From: Rhizobium sp. 2MFCol3.1
Lineage (GTDB): Bacteria > Pseudomonadota > Alphaproteobacteria > Rhizobiales > Rhizobiaceae
DNA: 64,000 nt
NCBI RefSeq assembly: GCF_000377565.1
Contig: NZ_KB898370.1
Location: 1 to 64,000, forward strand
Direction of reading: 5' to 3'
The notes beneath the pieces were generated by a model that worked only from the letters and a program-made list of their open reading frames with translations, was not told the origin of the DNA and made no database searches. Shown here piece after piece: positions 19,021 through 26,763 of this stretch (position 1 is the first letter of the stretch; each line of letters opens with the position of its first letter). Made by a program: the position numbers and the translations under genes.

Positions 19021-20022
19021 TCAGATCGGCGGGATCTGGCCGAGCGGGATGAAGCCGCTGACGGTGGCGTTGCCGCGCTGGACGACAAGGTCGACGGAGA
19101 CGGTGCCGCCGCCACCGGCCATCGCCTTCAGGAGCTTGGCGGCGGTGTCGACGGTCTTGGCGATATCGGGGAAGCCCTGCTTGATGCTGTCGCGCCAGGC
19201 GTTCACATCCTCGATCTGCAGCTTGAACTGGGCAGTCAGATAGCCCTCCTCGTCGAAGGAGAAGGGGCCTGACAACGTCATCACCTTGCCGTTGCCCATA
19301 TCGGCCACCGCCTTGCGGAGCTCGCCGCTGGCGCCATAGAGGCCCTTCTCGTCGCTGCCGTCGATCATGCCGGCCTTGCCCGCCAGTGTGACATCCGCGC
19401 TGGTCGAGAGTTTGGGCAAGACCTGCGGCCAATCCTTGATCACCGTCTGCGCGTCGGTCAGCGAGATCGCGCCGTCGAGATCGGCGCCGTTCTGGCGCAG
19501 GTGCAGCTCTGTATGGGCGGCGTCGAAGTTGATGGTCTGGCCGGTGGCGGAGGAGACGGCGGTGGCCTTGAGGCCATCGATGATGGTCGAGGAGTGGTCG
19601 ATGCCCTTGAGCTTGGTGACGAGGCTCGACTGCAGGTTCGTCCACTCGGCGTTGACGGACAGGCCGTGCGCCGTGCGGATCTCGGCGGGCGAATCAAGTT
19701 CCCAGACGATATGGCCGGGGGCGTAGACCTGGGCTGCCGAACGCAGGGCGCCGAAACTTGCCGATACGCCGTTGACGTTGTCGTCGACATCCACCTTCGA
19801 GCAGAAGAGGCCGATGCGGAAAGGGAAGCCGCGGAAGTCGATATCGGTGCATTCGCCTGATACGCCGGCCTTGTTGCCGGGGCCGATCGCCGCCAGAACC
19901 GTGCTCTTCAGCGTCGAGGCGGCATAGAACCAGCCGCCGGTATAGAGTGCGACCACGAGAACGATGCCTGCCCCCAGCAACCAGAATTTCCTGCCGCTAC
20001 GAGATTGGCTTGACGCTGCCAT
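19021..20022 (-). CDS. DUF2125 domain protein, membrane-anchored
   Basis: The 333-residue product has one N-terminal membrane helix (FWLLGAGIVLVVALYTGGWFY, about residues 14-34) and a long extracytoplasmic beta-rich part with features of DUF2125, such as SGECTDIDFRGFPFRIGLFC near residue 60 and alternating DLDGAISLTDAQTV strands. DUF2125 is widespread in Rhizobiales and has no assigned function; its architecture suggests a periplasmic lipid- or envelope-related role. I choose ATG 20022, preceded by GGAGAAC; a TTG four codons upstream would sit on that ribosome site. Confidence 0.82.
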   Translation of the reverse strand: MAASSQSRSGRKFWLLGAGIVLVVALYTGGWFYAASTLKSTVLAAIGPGNKAGVSGECTDIDFRGFPFRIGLFCSKVDVDDNVNGVSASFGALRSAAQVYAPGHIVWELDSPAEIRTAHGLSVNAEWTNLQSSLVTKLKGIDHSSTIIDGLKATAVSSATGQTINFDAAHTELHLRQNGADLDGAISLTDAQTVIKDWPQVLPKLSTSADVTLAGKAGMIDGSDEKGLYGASGELRKAVADMGNGKVMTLSGPFSFDEEGYLTAQFKLQIEDVNAWRDSIKQGFPDIAKTVDTAAKLLKAMAGGGGTVSVDLVVQRGNATVSGFIPLGQIPPI

Positions 20023-20074
20023 GATGTTCTCCAATGGTTGTCCGCAAAATTAGAATCTCGGTCTGGCTTGGGAT

Positions 20075-20605
20075 ATGGACGAATTTTGGGTGTTTGGCTA
20101 CGGATCGCTGATGTGGAATCCGGGCTTCGCGTTTGTCGAGCGGTCACAAGCGCTTATTCATGGTTATCGGCGATCTCTCTGCGTTCGCTCGTGGGTGCAT
20201 CGGGGCACCGAGCAAAATCCGGGGTTGGTGCTGGGGCTCGATCGCGGAGGATCGTGCCGCGGCATGGCGTTTCGCGTCGCGGGGGAGGATTGGGACGAGG
20301 TCATTACTTATCTCAGAGAACGCGAACTGGTGACCAACGTTTATCTGGAGCGTCAGGTTCCGCTGCAGCTTGCAGGCGGGCGCGGGGTCAGGGGCGTCGC
20401 CTATGTCGTCGACCGCGACCACACCCAATATGCCGGCTCGCTGGACACGTTGGCTGCGGCCCGCATCGTGCATCAGGCGCAGGGGAAATCCGGGCCGAAC
20501 GACGCCTATGTCTTCAACACGCTGGCGCATCTGAAAGAGATGGGCATTCGCGACCACTGGCTGGAAGACGTGGTCGACGAGGTGGAGCGGCTGCGGGCGG
20601 CTTGA
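20075..20605 (+). CDS. ChaC-type gamma-glutamylcyclotransferase
   Basis: ChaC-family enzymes cleave glutathione to 5-oxoproline and Cys-Gly. The 176-residue product starts with the diagnostic FGYGSLMWNPGF, then HGYRRSLCVRS, GMAFRV, the YLREREL segment that holds the catalytic glutamate and YVVDRDHTQYAG. Length and motif order agree with the family. The gene is divergent from DUF2125 with 52 bases between starts, and it converges on plsC. Confidence 0.93.
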   Translation: MDEFWVFGYGSLMWNPGFAFVERSQALIHGYRRSLCVRSWVHRGTEQNPGLVLGLDRGGSCRGMAFRVAGEDWDEVITYLRERELVTNVYLERQVPLQLAGGRGVRGVAYVVDRDHTQYAGSLDTLAAARIVHQAQGKSGPNDAYVFNTLAHLKEMGIRDHWLEDVVDEVERLRAA

Positions 20606-20617
20606 GTGGTGTAGGCG

Positions 20618-20663
20618 AAGGCGCTGCACGCCTTAGCCGGGCCAAGGCGCTGCACGCCTTAGC
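20618..20663. repeat. Tandem 20-bp palindromic repeat
   Basis: AAGGCGCTGCACGCCTTAGC occurs twice, at 20618-20637 and 20644-20663, with a 6-base spacer. Each unit holds a hairpin AAGGCG-ctgca-CGCCTT. The second copy contains the plsC stop codon, so the repeat lies across the ends of the convergent ChaC and plsC genes. Confidence 0.9.
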
Positions 20664-21459
20664 TGGCCGTTGCGGCGTTCTCTTTGCGCAGTTCTTCCAA
20701 GCGCTGGAGTGCCATGGGCGGCAGGGGCAGGTTGGGGTTGCGCGCGGCATCTTCAATCAGGATTTCGTCGCTGGCGCGCTCGGTGACCTCGATCAGATGC
20801 GCGAAGAAGGCGTCCGGGTCCATGCCGGGTTCGATCGGCTTCAGGATGCGGACCTTGTAGTGGCCGGGATAGCGCATGGTCGAGCGGCGCGGCCAGAAGA
20901 GGCCGGGCTGCATGGCGACAGGCACCACCGGCAACTGCAGGTCGCGATACATGCGGGCGATGCCATATTTGTAGACCGGTTCGGCGCCCGGTGGGCGGCG
21001 GGTGCCCTCGGGATAGATGATCAGCTGGCGGCCGGTGGCGAGTTCTTCCTTGGTGCGGCGCAGCGCCTCGACCATGACCTTGCCGCGAGCGCCGCGATTG
21101 ATCGGGATCATCCGCTGCTTCTTGGCGTACCAGCCGAAGAGCGGGATCCACATGAGCTCGCGCTTGAGGATATAGACCGGATCCTTCAGCCACGGGAGCA
21201 GCGCATAGGTGTCCCAGAAGGACTGGTGCTTGGGGGCAAGGATGTAGCCGCCCTCGGGCAGGTTCTCCAGGCCCTCGATCTCGAAGGTGGTGCCGACGAT
21301 CTTTTCCATCAGCCAGTGATTGGAGAGCGCCCAGTTCTTCGGGATGCGATAGGCGCTCCGGCGCGGCGCCAGGAAGTAATAGGGCGAGAACACGATCATC
21401 CTGAGGATGAGATTGGCGTAGAAGATCGTGTTGAAGAGAAAGGAACGCAGGGCGATCAT
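20659..21459 (-). CDS. plsC: 1-acyl-sn-glycerol-3-phosphate acyltransferase
   Basis: PlsC makes phosphatidic acid by acylating lysophosphatidic acid at the membrane. The 266-residue product has an N-terminal membrane segment (FNTIFYANLILRMIVFSPYYF), the catalytic H-x4-D motif in KHQSFWDTY and the acceptor motif YPEGTRRPPG. The ATG at 21459 is preceded by GGGAAA. Downstream in the FtsEX-YdcF-PlsC direction, all on the reverse strand, it is probably part of the same envelope-related neighbourhood. Confidence 0.92.
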   Translation of the reverse strand: MIALRSFLFNTIFYANLILRMIVFSPYYFLAPRRSAYRIPKNWALSNHWLMEKIVGTTFEIEGLENLPEGGYILAPKHQSFWDTYALLPWLKDPVYILKRELMWIPLFGWYAKKQRMIPINRGARGKVMVEALRRTKEELATGRQLIIYPEGTRRPPGAEPVYKYGIARMYRDLQLPVVPVAMQPGLFWPRRSTMRYPGHYKVRILKPIEPGMDPDAFFAHLIEVTERASDEILIEDAARNPNLPLPPMALQRLEELRKENAATAS

Positions 21460-21543
21460 GAAGTTTCCCGAGGCCTAGATCCGCCAGACGGGCGGCACAG
21501 CCGTCCTACACGATATTTTACGGCAGAAAAAGCGCTGATCGGC

Positions 21544-22254
21544 TCAGGTATCGCCTTCGGCCGAGCGCAGGCCCGGGTGGCGGAAGAGGCCGGTCAGGTT
21601 GCGGGCGCCGGCAAACAGCAGCTTGCCGTATTCGGCCAGCATGACGCGCATGGCGTTGGGATCAGTGAACCAGTTGCTGTTCTTCAGATCGGTGTTGACG
21701 ACAGGATAGGGCACGAACTGGGTTTCGGGATCGACATAGGCGAGTTCGGCGAGGCTGCGCGGCATGTGGTAGTTGTTGGTGACGATCAACACGCTCTTGT
21801 AGCCCTTGGCGTGGATCCAGTTGGTCGCTTCCTCGGCATTGCCGATCGTGTCGAGCGCGTCGTAGCCGATGTCGACGCAGCAATCGAAGAGATCGGGCGC
21901 TGCCTGTGTCATCTTGCGGATCTGGTTACGGGTGGTGGTCGGGTGGACGCCAGAGATCAACAGGCGCTTGCCGGCGCCCTTCTGCAGGAGTTCCACTGCC
22001 TGGTCGATGCGCTGGTAGCCGCCGGTCAGCACGACGATGGCGTCCGCATGCGGATCGAGCGGCGGCTTGAGCGTCGTGACTGAATCCGCGAAGAGCAGAA
22101 AGCCACCGAAAACCAAGGCGATAGCGAGCACGAAGGCAACGCCGCCCCAGCGCAGCATGCGGCGCACGGGGCCACGGCGCGCGGGCTCGCTCTCGGAGCG
22201 GGAAAGCTCCGTTTTCGGGCGAATCGGGTCGTGCGACATGCGGCTCATGCTCAT
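21544..22254 (-). CDS. YdcF family (DUF218) membrane protein
   Basis: The 236-residue protein has one N-terminal membrane helix (WGGVAFVLAIALVFGGFLLFA, about residues 37-57) and a DUF218 domain: ADAIVVLTGGYQRIDQAVELLQ, LLISGVHPTTT, the DALDTIGNAEEATNW motif and VLIVTNNYHMPRSL. Related proteins include SanA and ElyC, involved in envelope integrity and lipid-carrier steps. It lies between ftsX and plsC on the same strand. The initiating Met among the first several is uncertain. Confidence 0.88.
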   Translation of the reverse strand: MSMSRMSHDPIRPKTELSRSESEPARRGPVRRMLRWGGVAFVLAIALVFGGFLLFADSVTTLKPPLDPHADAIVVLTGGYQRIDQAVELLQKGAGKRLLISGVHPTTTRNQIRKMTQAAPDLFDCCVDIGYDALDTIGNAEEATNWIHAKGYKSVLIVTNNYHMPRSLAELAYVDPETQFVPYPVVNTDLKNSNWFTDPNAMRVMLAEYGKLLFAGARNLTGLFRHPGLRSAEGDT

Positions 22255-22322
22255 GAATCAAAAAATATACGCAGATTAGGGCGGCGAACAGACGCTTTCA
22301 TGGCAAAATGCAGCCCGTAATC

Positions 22323-23333
22323 TTAATTCGGAAGGCCGTCGGCGCGGGTGGGATCGGAGCGCAGCGTGTCGATTTCGTAGATGGTGCGCATGACCGTTAG
22401 CCGGGCAGTGAAGGTGGTCAGGAGGGCGATGACGATCATCGTCGCGAAGATGCCGGCATAGCCGAGCGCGCCGACCGAGAAGGTGCCGAACAATGCTGTC
22501 GCCTGGTCGGTCTGCGGCGTCGCCAGCGTGCGGCTCTGCAAAAAGCCGGCGCTCATGAAGAAGAGGGCGGCAAGTGCTGAGCCGACCGCCGAGCCCTTGA
22601 GGCTGATCTTCAGGAAATGCTTCTGGAACTCGTTGGCAACGAATGAGCTCTCTGCGCCGACGAAGTGCAGGACTTCGACGATGTGACGGTTGCCGGACAA
22701 TGCGCCACGGGTGGCGAAGACGACTGTCAGCACCATGGCGGAGAAGACCAGCAGCAGCACGCCGGTGCCGATCATGACAGTCGTGTGCGCCATCGAGACC
22801 AGGCGGTCGACCCAGGTGCGGTGATCGTCGAGCGAGGATTGCGGAATGCTCTCCTTCAGCATGGCGCGCATCGCATCGAAATCGGGCGGGTTGCTCTCGT
22901 CGATGGTGATGATGACGAGGCGGGGAACGGGCAGTTCCTTGATGTCGAGGCCGGTGCCGAGCCAGGGTTCGAGCAGGCGCGCGGTGGCGGCCTCGTCGAC
23001 GATCTGGCCATCCTTGGTGCCGACGAAGGTGAGCGCGATGCGGCGGGCGTCATTCAGCGCCTTGTCGATGTCGAGCCCGTCGTCGGGCTTGATCTGGATG
23101 GTGATCTCGCGGGAGATCTGGCTTTCCCAGCTTGCGGCCGTCGAGCGCACCATCGAGACGCCGCCAAGCGTCAGGCAGGCGAGAAAGGCCATGATCGCGA
23201 TCACGACCATCAGCGCGTTGCCCTGGATGTTGGCGGACGGCAGGATCGGTGCGGTCGGGCGCACCTTCATCTCCGGGCGTTTCTGACCCTTGGAGGCTGC
23301 AGGCGCTGCGGGGCGGGCGGTTGGCTCAGTCAT
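22323..23333 (-). CDS. ftsX: Cell division ABC transporter permease FtsX
   Basis: FtsX is the membrane partner of FtsE; the pair controls peptidoglycan hydrolases at the septum. The 336-residue product has a long Pro/Ala-rich cytoplasmic N-terminus, a first membrane helix (NALMVVIAIMAFLACLTLG), a large periplasmic loop, then three more helices (around VMIGTGVLLLVFSAMVLTVVF, FFMSAGF and YAGIFATMIVIALLTTF). Its start overlaps the ftsE stop by eight bases, so the pair is translationally coupled. Confidence 0.93.
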   Translation of the reverse strand: MTEPTARPAAPAASKGQKRPEMKVRPTAPILPSANIQGNALMVVIAIMAFLACLTLGGVSMVRSTAASWESQISREITIQIKPDDGLDIDKALNDARRIALTFVGTKDGQIVDEAATARLLEPWLGTGLDIKELPVPRLVIITIDESNPPDFDAMRAMLKESIPQSSLDDHRTWVDRLVSMAHTTVMIGTGVLLLVFSAMVLTVVFATRGALSGNRHIVEVLHFVGAESSFVANEFQKHFLKISLKGSAVGSALAALFFMSAGFLQSRTLATPQTDQATALFGTFSVGALGYAGIFATMIVIALLTTFTARLTVMRTIYEIDTLRSDPTRADGLPN

Positions 23334-23985
23334 GGATGTCGAGGTGCCCTTCCGAGAGGATCATCCGGCGGGCGTCCACCTGGTCCATCAGCGTCAGATC
23401 GTGGGTGGCGATCACGACGGCGGTTCCCAGGCGGTTGAGTTCGAGGAAGAGGTTGAGCAGGCGGCGCGCCATCGGCGGATCGACGTTGGCGGTCGGCTCG
23501 TCGGCGAGCAGGATTTCGGGGCGGTCGATGAGGGCGCGGGCGATCGCGGCGCGCTGCTTCTCGCCGCCCGAAAGCACTGGCGGCAGCACGTTGATGCGCT
23601 CGCCGAGGCCGACCCATTTCAGCAGTTCCAGCACGTCGGTCTTGTAGGAGCTCTCATCCTTGCCGCGCACGCGCAACGGCAGCGCCACGTTCTCATAGGT
23701 GGTGAGATGATCGAGCAGGCGGAATTCCTGGAAGATGATGCCGACGCGGCGGCGCAGCAGCGGCAGTTCGGTGCGGGGTATATCGGTGATGTCGCGACCG
23801 AACATGCGGATCAGGCCGCGTGTCGGCTGCAACGAAAGAAACAGAAGCCGAAGCAGCGTGGTCTTGCCGGCGCCGGAAGGGCCGGTCAGGAACTGGAAGG
23901 ATTTCTTCGGGATGTCGAAGGTCAGGTCCCGGAGGATTTCCGGTCCCATTCCATAGCGCAAACCGACATTCTCGAAGTGGATCAA
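23326..23985 (-). CDS. ftsE: Cell division ATP-binding protein FtsE
   Basis: The 219-residue ABC ATPase has Walker A GPSGAGKTT at residues 35-43, a Q-loop in IIFQEFRLL, the signature LSGGEKQR, Walker B ILLADEPTANVD and the switch His in VIATHD. The sequence YENVALPLRV is characteristic of FtsE. It is the first gene of the ftsEX unit. A possible CtrA box lies 52-67 bases upstream of its start. Confidence 0.95.
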   Translation of the reverse strand: MIHFENVGLRYGMGPEILRDLTFDIPKKSFQFLTGPSGAGKTTLLRLLFLSLQPTRGLIRMFGRDITDIPRTELPLLRRRVGIIFQEFRLLDHLTTYENVALPLRVRGKDESSYKTDVLELLKWVGLGERINVLPPVLSGGEKQRAAIARALIDRPEILLADEPTANVDPPMARRLLNLFLELNRLGTAVVIATHDLTLMDQVDARRMILSEGHLDIHD

Positions 23986-24036
23986 CGGGCCGCTCAGTTT
24001 CTTGTTGTTTCACCGCATGACTTGTTAACCAGATCC

Positions 24037-24052
24037 GTTAACAACGGGTAAA
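24037..24052 (-). promoter_or_regulatory. Candidate CtrA box upstream of ftsEX
   Basis: Read on the reverse strand, the site is TTTA-CCCGTTG-TTAAC, one mismatch from the CtrA consensus TTAA-N7-TTAAC with the correct 7-base spacing. It lies 52-67 bases upstream of the ftsE start, and two further TTAACC half-sites are near (24025 and 24097). CtrA is the cell-cycle master regulator in rhizobia and controls division genes; binding here is inferred from sequence only. Confidence 0.45.
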
Positions 24053-24190
24053 TTTCGCCGGAAAGACGCCTGTTTGATGGCGGTCTTTGCGAAGCATTAA
24101 CCAATAAAATTTACGAGTAGAGAGGATTCGTTTCAATGCCCGCCTCCGAGGTTGGGCGTGAAAGCAGTGGATACCGGAAAGGCGGTCGTC

Positions 24191-24865
24191 ATGACATCCT
24201 CCTCGTTCAAGCGCCAGGCACCCGGGCGGGCCTATGATTTCCTGCCGCCTGATACCGTGAAGCGCGAGCACCGGCAAAGCCGTCCCGCCGATATCGCCGA
24301 CGCCGAGTTCGTCGTCATCGGCAAGCAGCGCGCGCCTGATTTCAACGATCGCAGCTTCAAGGGCCGCAGCTTCAACGACAACAGCCGCAGTGCCGGCGCT
24401 CGTCCGTCGCCGCGTACAGAGCGAGCAGCGCCGGTTCAGGCGCCATCCTTCGTACAAGCCGCCGAGGCGTGGCTGCAGCAGGCCTCGCTCAAGCATTTCT
24501 CCGTGCTTGTCGTCGCGCTCTGTGTCCTCGTCTTCGGTCTCTCCGGTGGCTTCTCCGGTCTGTCTGCTTCCAATGCGGCGGTCGATACCGATCCGCTGCA
24601 CTTCACCCATGTGACGGCGACGCCGCGCGATGCCAACGGGATGCGGGTGCTTCTGATCAACGGCATCATCGACAATGTCAGCGGCACGACGCAGATGGTG
24701 CGGCCGATCCGCGCCAACCTCTACGCCGACGAAAAGCTGGTCGCCAGCGTTGTGATCAACGCGCCCGCCGACGTGATCTATGGCGGCCAGAGCCGCGGCT
24801 TCTCCTCCAGGATACAGTATCCCGGTGGAAAAACGCCCGAGGTTCGGCTCGCTTTCATGCCCTAA
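24191..24865 (+). CDS. Single-pass membrane protein, divergent from ftsE
   Basis: The 224-residue protein has a polar N-terminal half rich in Arg, Ser and Asn (repeated SFKGRSFNDNSR), one membrane helix (FSVLVVALCVLVFGLSGGF, about residues 107-125) and a beta-rich extracytoplasmic tail (VLLINGIIDNVSGTTQMVRPIRANLY). The tail and its position beside ftsE recall the DUF3426 proteins of other Alphaproteobacteria, but the N-terminal zinc ribbon usual there is absent. ATG 24191 is preferred over an upstream TTG at 24152. Function unknown. Confidence 0.7.
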   Translation: MTSSSFKRQAPGRAYDFLPPDTVKREHRQSRPADIADAEFVVIGKQRAPDFNDRSFKGRSFNDNSRSAGARPSPRTERAAPVQAPSFVQAAEAWLQQASLKHFSVLVVALCVLVFGLSGGFSGLSASNAAVDTDPLHFTHVTATPRDANGMRVLLINGIIDNVSGTTQMVRPIRANLYADEKLVASVVINAPADVIYGGQSRGFSSRIQYPGGKTPEVRLAFMP

Positions 24866-24905
24866 AGCGTGTCGCGAATCCTACGGATTCGCTCTTCACG
24901 CTTTA
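24863..24905. terminator. Long hairpin at the end of the membrane-protein gene
   Basis: TAAAGCGTG (24863-24871) pairs with CACGCTTTA (24897-24905), and inside it GCGAATCC-tac-GGATTCGC pairs perfectly. The structure starts at the stop codon itself. There is no strong T-run, so it may be a repeat element acting as a transcription end. Confidence 0.5.
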
Positions 24906-24920
24906 GATCTCTGTTCTAGC

Positions 24921-24965
24921 GCATGTCAGCAGCGCAAAACCGCGTCACACTTTTGCGCGACATGC
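24921..24965. repeat. Intergenic palindromic element (family C), copy 1
   Basis: GCATGTC (24921) and GCGCAAAA (24932) pair with TTTTGCGC (24951) and GACATGC (24959), giving a 15-bp interrupted stem around a CGCGTCACA loop. A closely similar copy is found on the other side of hpt. The element resembles a palindrome that I recall as common in Rhizobium and Agrobacterium intergenic regions. Confidence 0.75.
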
Positions 24966-25032
24966 TTTATGGGGTGTTTCGCCGCGCGGTTTGTGCTAAC
25001 GGCTTGTGCTTGTTTTCAGGGAGCAAGCCTTC

Positions 25033-25575
25033 ATGCCTGTGGTGCGCGGTAAGAATATCGATCCTCTTTTTACGGCCGAGATGATTGCCGAGCGCAATCA
25101 TGCCATCGCCCGGGAGATCGCCAAGGGACCGACCAAGGACCTGCTCGTCATCGCCGTCCTCAAGGGCTCGTTCATCTTCGCGGCCGACCTCATCCGCGCG
25201 CTGCATGACAGCGGGCTTGCGCCCGAGGTCGAGTTCATCACGCTGTCGAGCTACGGCACCGGCACGGTTTCGCAGGGTGTGCGGATCGTCAAGGATATCG
25301 ACAGCGAGGTGAAGGACCGCGACGTTCTCCTGATCGACGACATTCTCGAATCCGGCCGTACGCTGAAGTTCGCCAAGGAGCTGCTCTACGAGCGCGGCGC
25401 CCGCAACGTCACCATCGCCGTGCTGCTCGACAAGAGCGTCAAGCGCAAGGAAAAGCTGGAAGCGGATTATGTCGGCTTCGAATGCCCCGACTATTTCGTC
25501 GTCGGATACGGCATGGACGTGGCCTATGCCTTCCGCGAGCTTCCCTTCGTCGGCGTCGTCACCGGCGACGCGTAG
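25033..25575 (+). CDS. hpt: Hypoxanthine phosphoribosyltransferase
   Basis: Hpt salvages hypoxanthine (and guanine) to IMP/GMP using PRPP. The 180-residue product has the type I PRTase fold with the PRPP loop DVLLIDDILESGRTL near residue 100, the LKGSFIFAADLIRAL segment near residue 42 and the C-terminal DYFVVGYGMDVAYAFRELPFVG that carries the purine-binding contacts. ATG 25033 (MPVVRGKNI) is used; an in-frame start nine codons upstream is less likely. The gene is flanked on both sides by copies of the family C palindrome. Confidence 0.94.
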   Translation: MPVVRGKNIDPLFTAEMIAERNHAIAREIAKGPTKDLLVIAVLKGSFIFAADLIRALHDSGLAPEVEFITLSSYGTGTVSQGVRIVKDIDSEVKDRDVLLIDDILESGRTLKFAKELLYERGARNVTIAVLLDKSVKRKEKLEADYVGFECPDYFVVGYGMDVAYAFRELPFVGVVTGDA

Positions 25576-25593
25576 TCACCTCTTTTTCTTGTC

Positions 25594-25638
25594 GCATGTC
25601 GTTGCCGCAAAACCGCTGCACACTTTTGCGCGACATGC
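25594..25638. repeat. Intergenic palindromic element (family C), copy 2
   Basis: GCATGTC (25594) and GCAAAA (25607) pair with TTTTGCGC (25624) and GACATGC (25632). The loop sequence CCGCTGCACAC differs slightly from copy 1 at 24921. It lies just after the hpt stop. Confidence 0.75.
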
Positions 25639-25666
25639 TCTAAACGTGTCATTTCAAGACGGGTTG

Positions 25667-25674
25667 TTAACCAT
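25667..25674 (+). promoter_or_regulatory. Candidate CtrA half-site upstream of cpdR
   Basis: TTAACCAT, the known CtrA half-site sequence, lies about 100 bases upstream of the cpdR start. A single 8-base match can arise by chance, so support is modest; the regulatory link between CpdR and CtrA makes it worth recording. Confidence 0.3.
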
Positions 25675-25772
25675 CCCGTCGATCGCCCGGATCATTGCCT
25701 TCGGCCGTTTACCACTCGCAAAGGAAAGTCGTGTGATTTGCGGGTAGGGCATGAAACGGAGCAATGCACACC

Positions 25773-26132
25773 ATGGCAAGAATTCTGATTACGGAAGACG
25801 AAGATTCCCTGCGTTCTTTCGTAGCCCGCGCTTTGCGCCTCGACGGTCATGAGACCGAAGAAGCGGCTGACGGTGCGGAAGGGCTGGAGAAGCTCAACAT
25901 CGGCGGTTACGATCTGCTGCTGTCGGATATCCGCATGCCCGTGATGGACGGCATCGAACTCGCACACCAGGCGAAGTCGGCCTTTCCGGCGCTGAAGATC
26001 CTTTTGATGACCGGCTATGCCGAACAGCGCGAACGCGCTGACGACCTCGCTGAGAAGATCGTCGATGTTGTGTCGAAGCCGTTTGCGCTTCCCGATATCC
26101 GCAAGGCGGTCGCGCGCGCTCTGGCGGCCTGA
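25773..26132 (+). CDS. cpdR: Response regulator CpdR
   Basis: CpdR is a receiver-only response regulator that, when unphosphorylated, directs ClpXP to degrade cell-cycle proteins including CtrA-pathway factors. The 119-residue protein is a lone receiver domain: acidic pocket TEDED near residue 8, phospho-acceptor aspartate in LLLSDIRMPVMDG near residue 52, a Thr in LLMTGYA near residue 80 and the Lys in VVSKPF near residue 102. The start at 25773 gives MARILITEDED; an ATG three codons upstream sits closer to the GGAG ribosome site and cannot be excluded. Confidence 0.93.
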   Translation: MARILITEDEDSLRSFVARALRLDGHETEEAADGAEGLEKLNIGGYDLLLSDIRMPVMDGIELAHQAKSAFPALKILLMTGYAEQRERADDLAEKIVDVVSKPFALPDIRKAVARALAA

Positions 26133-26160
26133 GGGCTGGCTAAGGCAAATTTATCGTACC

Positions 26161-26186
26161 AAGGCCGGCGTCTTCGCCGGCTTTTT
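26161..26186 (+). terminator. Rho-independent terminator after cpdR
   Basis: GCCGGCG-tctt-CGCCGGC (26164-26181) is a perfect 7-bp stem followed by TTTTT and preceded by AA, so it can end transcription of cpdR. It abuts the stop codon of the convergent hypothetical gene and may work for both. Confidence 0.88.
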
Positions 26187-26674
26187 CAGTTTTGGGGCTG
26201 AATGAACTTGCCCTCGAAGCGCACGCGAAAATTCCGGCGCTGCGGGTCTTCCTTGAAGCAGACGAAGATCAGTTCGATATCTTCGGCATGGTCGCGCTTG
26301 TCGAGCAGGCTGAGGGTCACGACGAGCACGCCGTCATAGGCGCGGGTCAGCCTGAAGGCGGCGTTGCGGATATCGTTGGCGTCGGGATCCTTGCGATCGT
26401 CGCGGCGTTCGTAGACCACCCAGAAAGGGCAGATGTCCCAGGTGGCGCGGAAGATCTCCGTCATTTCGGCCTGGAACTGCTCGGCATGCATGTTCGGGCC
26501 CCAGGTGAGCGTCTGCTCACCTTCGTCGGCGACGACGTTCAGATAGCCGTCATAGTCGTTGCCGTGCTCGGACAGGGCACTGCCGATCATCTCGAATGCC
26601 GTGTTTTCGTCGATTACCGTCTTGAAGAGAATTGCCATCGAATCGCTATCGTTCGTCGCCTGCCGCCGCGACAT
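26186..26674 (-). CDS. Conserved hypothetical protein
   Basis: I do not recognise this 162-residue protein. It is soluble and acidic, without a signal peptide or membrane helix, and has alternating strand/helix patterns: LNVVADEGEQTLTWGPNMHAEQF, DICPFWVVYERRDD and DGVLVVTLSLLDKRDHAEDIELIFVCFKED. ATG 26674 (MSRRQATND) is used; a second Met twelve codons later is possible. It is convergent with cpdR, sharing the terminator region, and is followed after 89 bases by no other reverse gene upstream, so it has its own promoter. Confidence 0.65.
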   Translation of the reverse strand: MSRRQATNDSDSMAILFKTVIDENTAFEMIGSALSEHGNDYDGYLNVVADEGEQTLTWGPNMHAEQFQAEMTEIFRATWDICPFWVVYERRDDRKDPDANDIRNAAFRLTRAYDGVLVVTLSLLDKRDHAEDIELIFVCFKEDPQRRNFRVRFEGKFIQPQN

Positions 26675-26763
26675 TACGAAGCTTCCGCGGTTTTGGAATA
26701 GCCCCATACGGGTGAAAAGCCGCTGTTCGGGGCAGGTTTGAAATCAAGAATATATCCTGCGTC

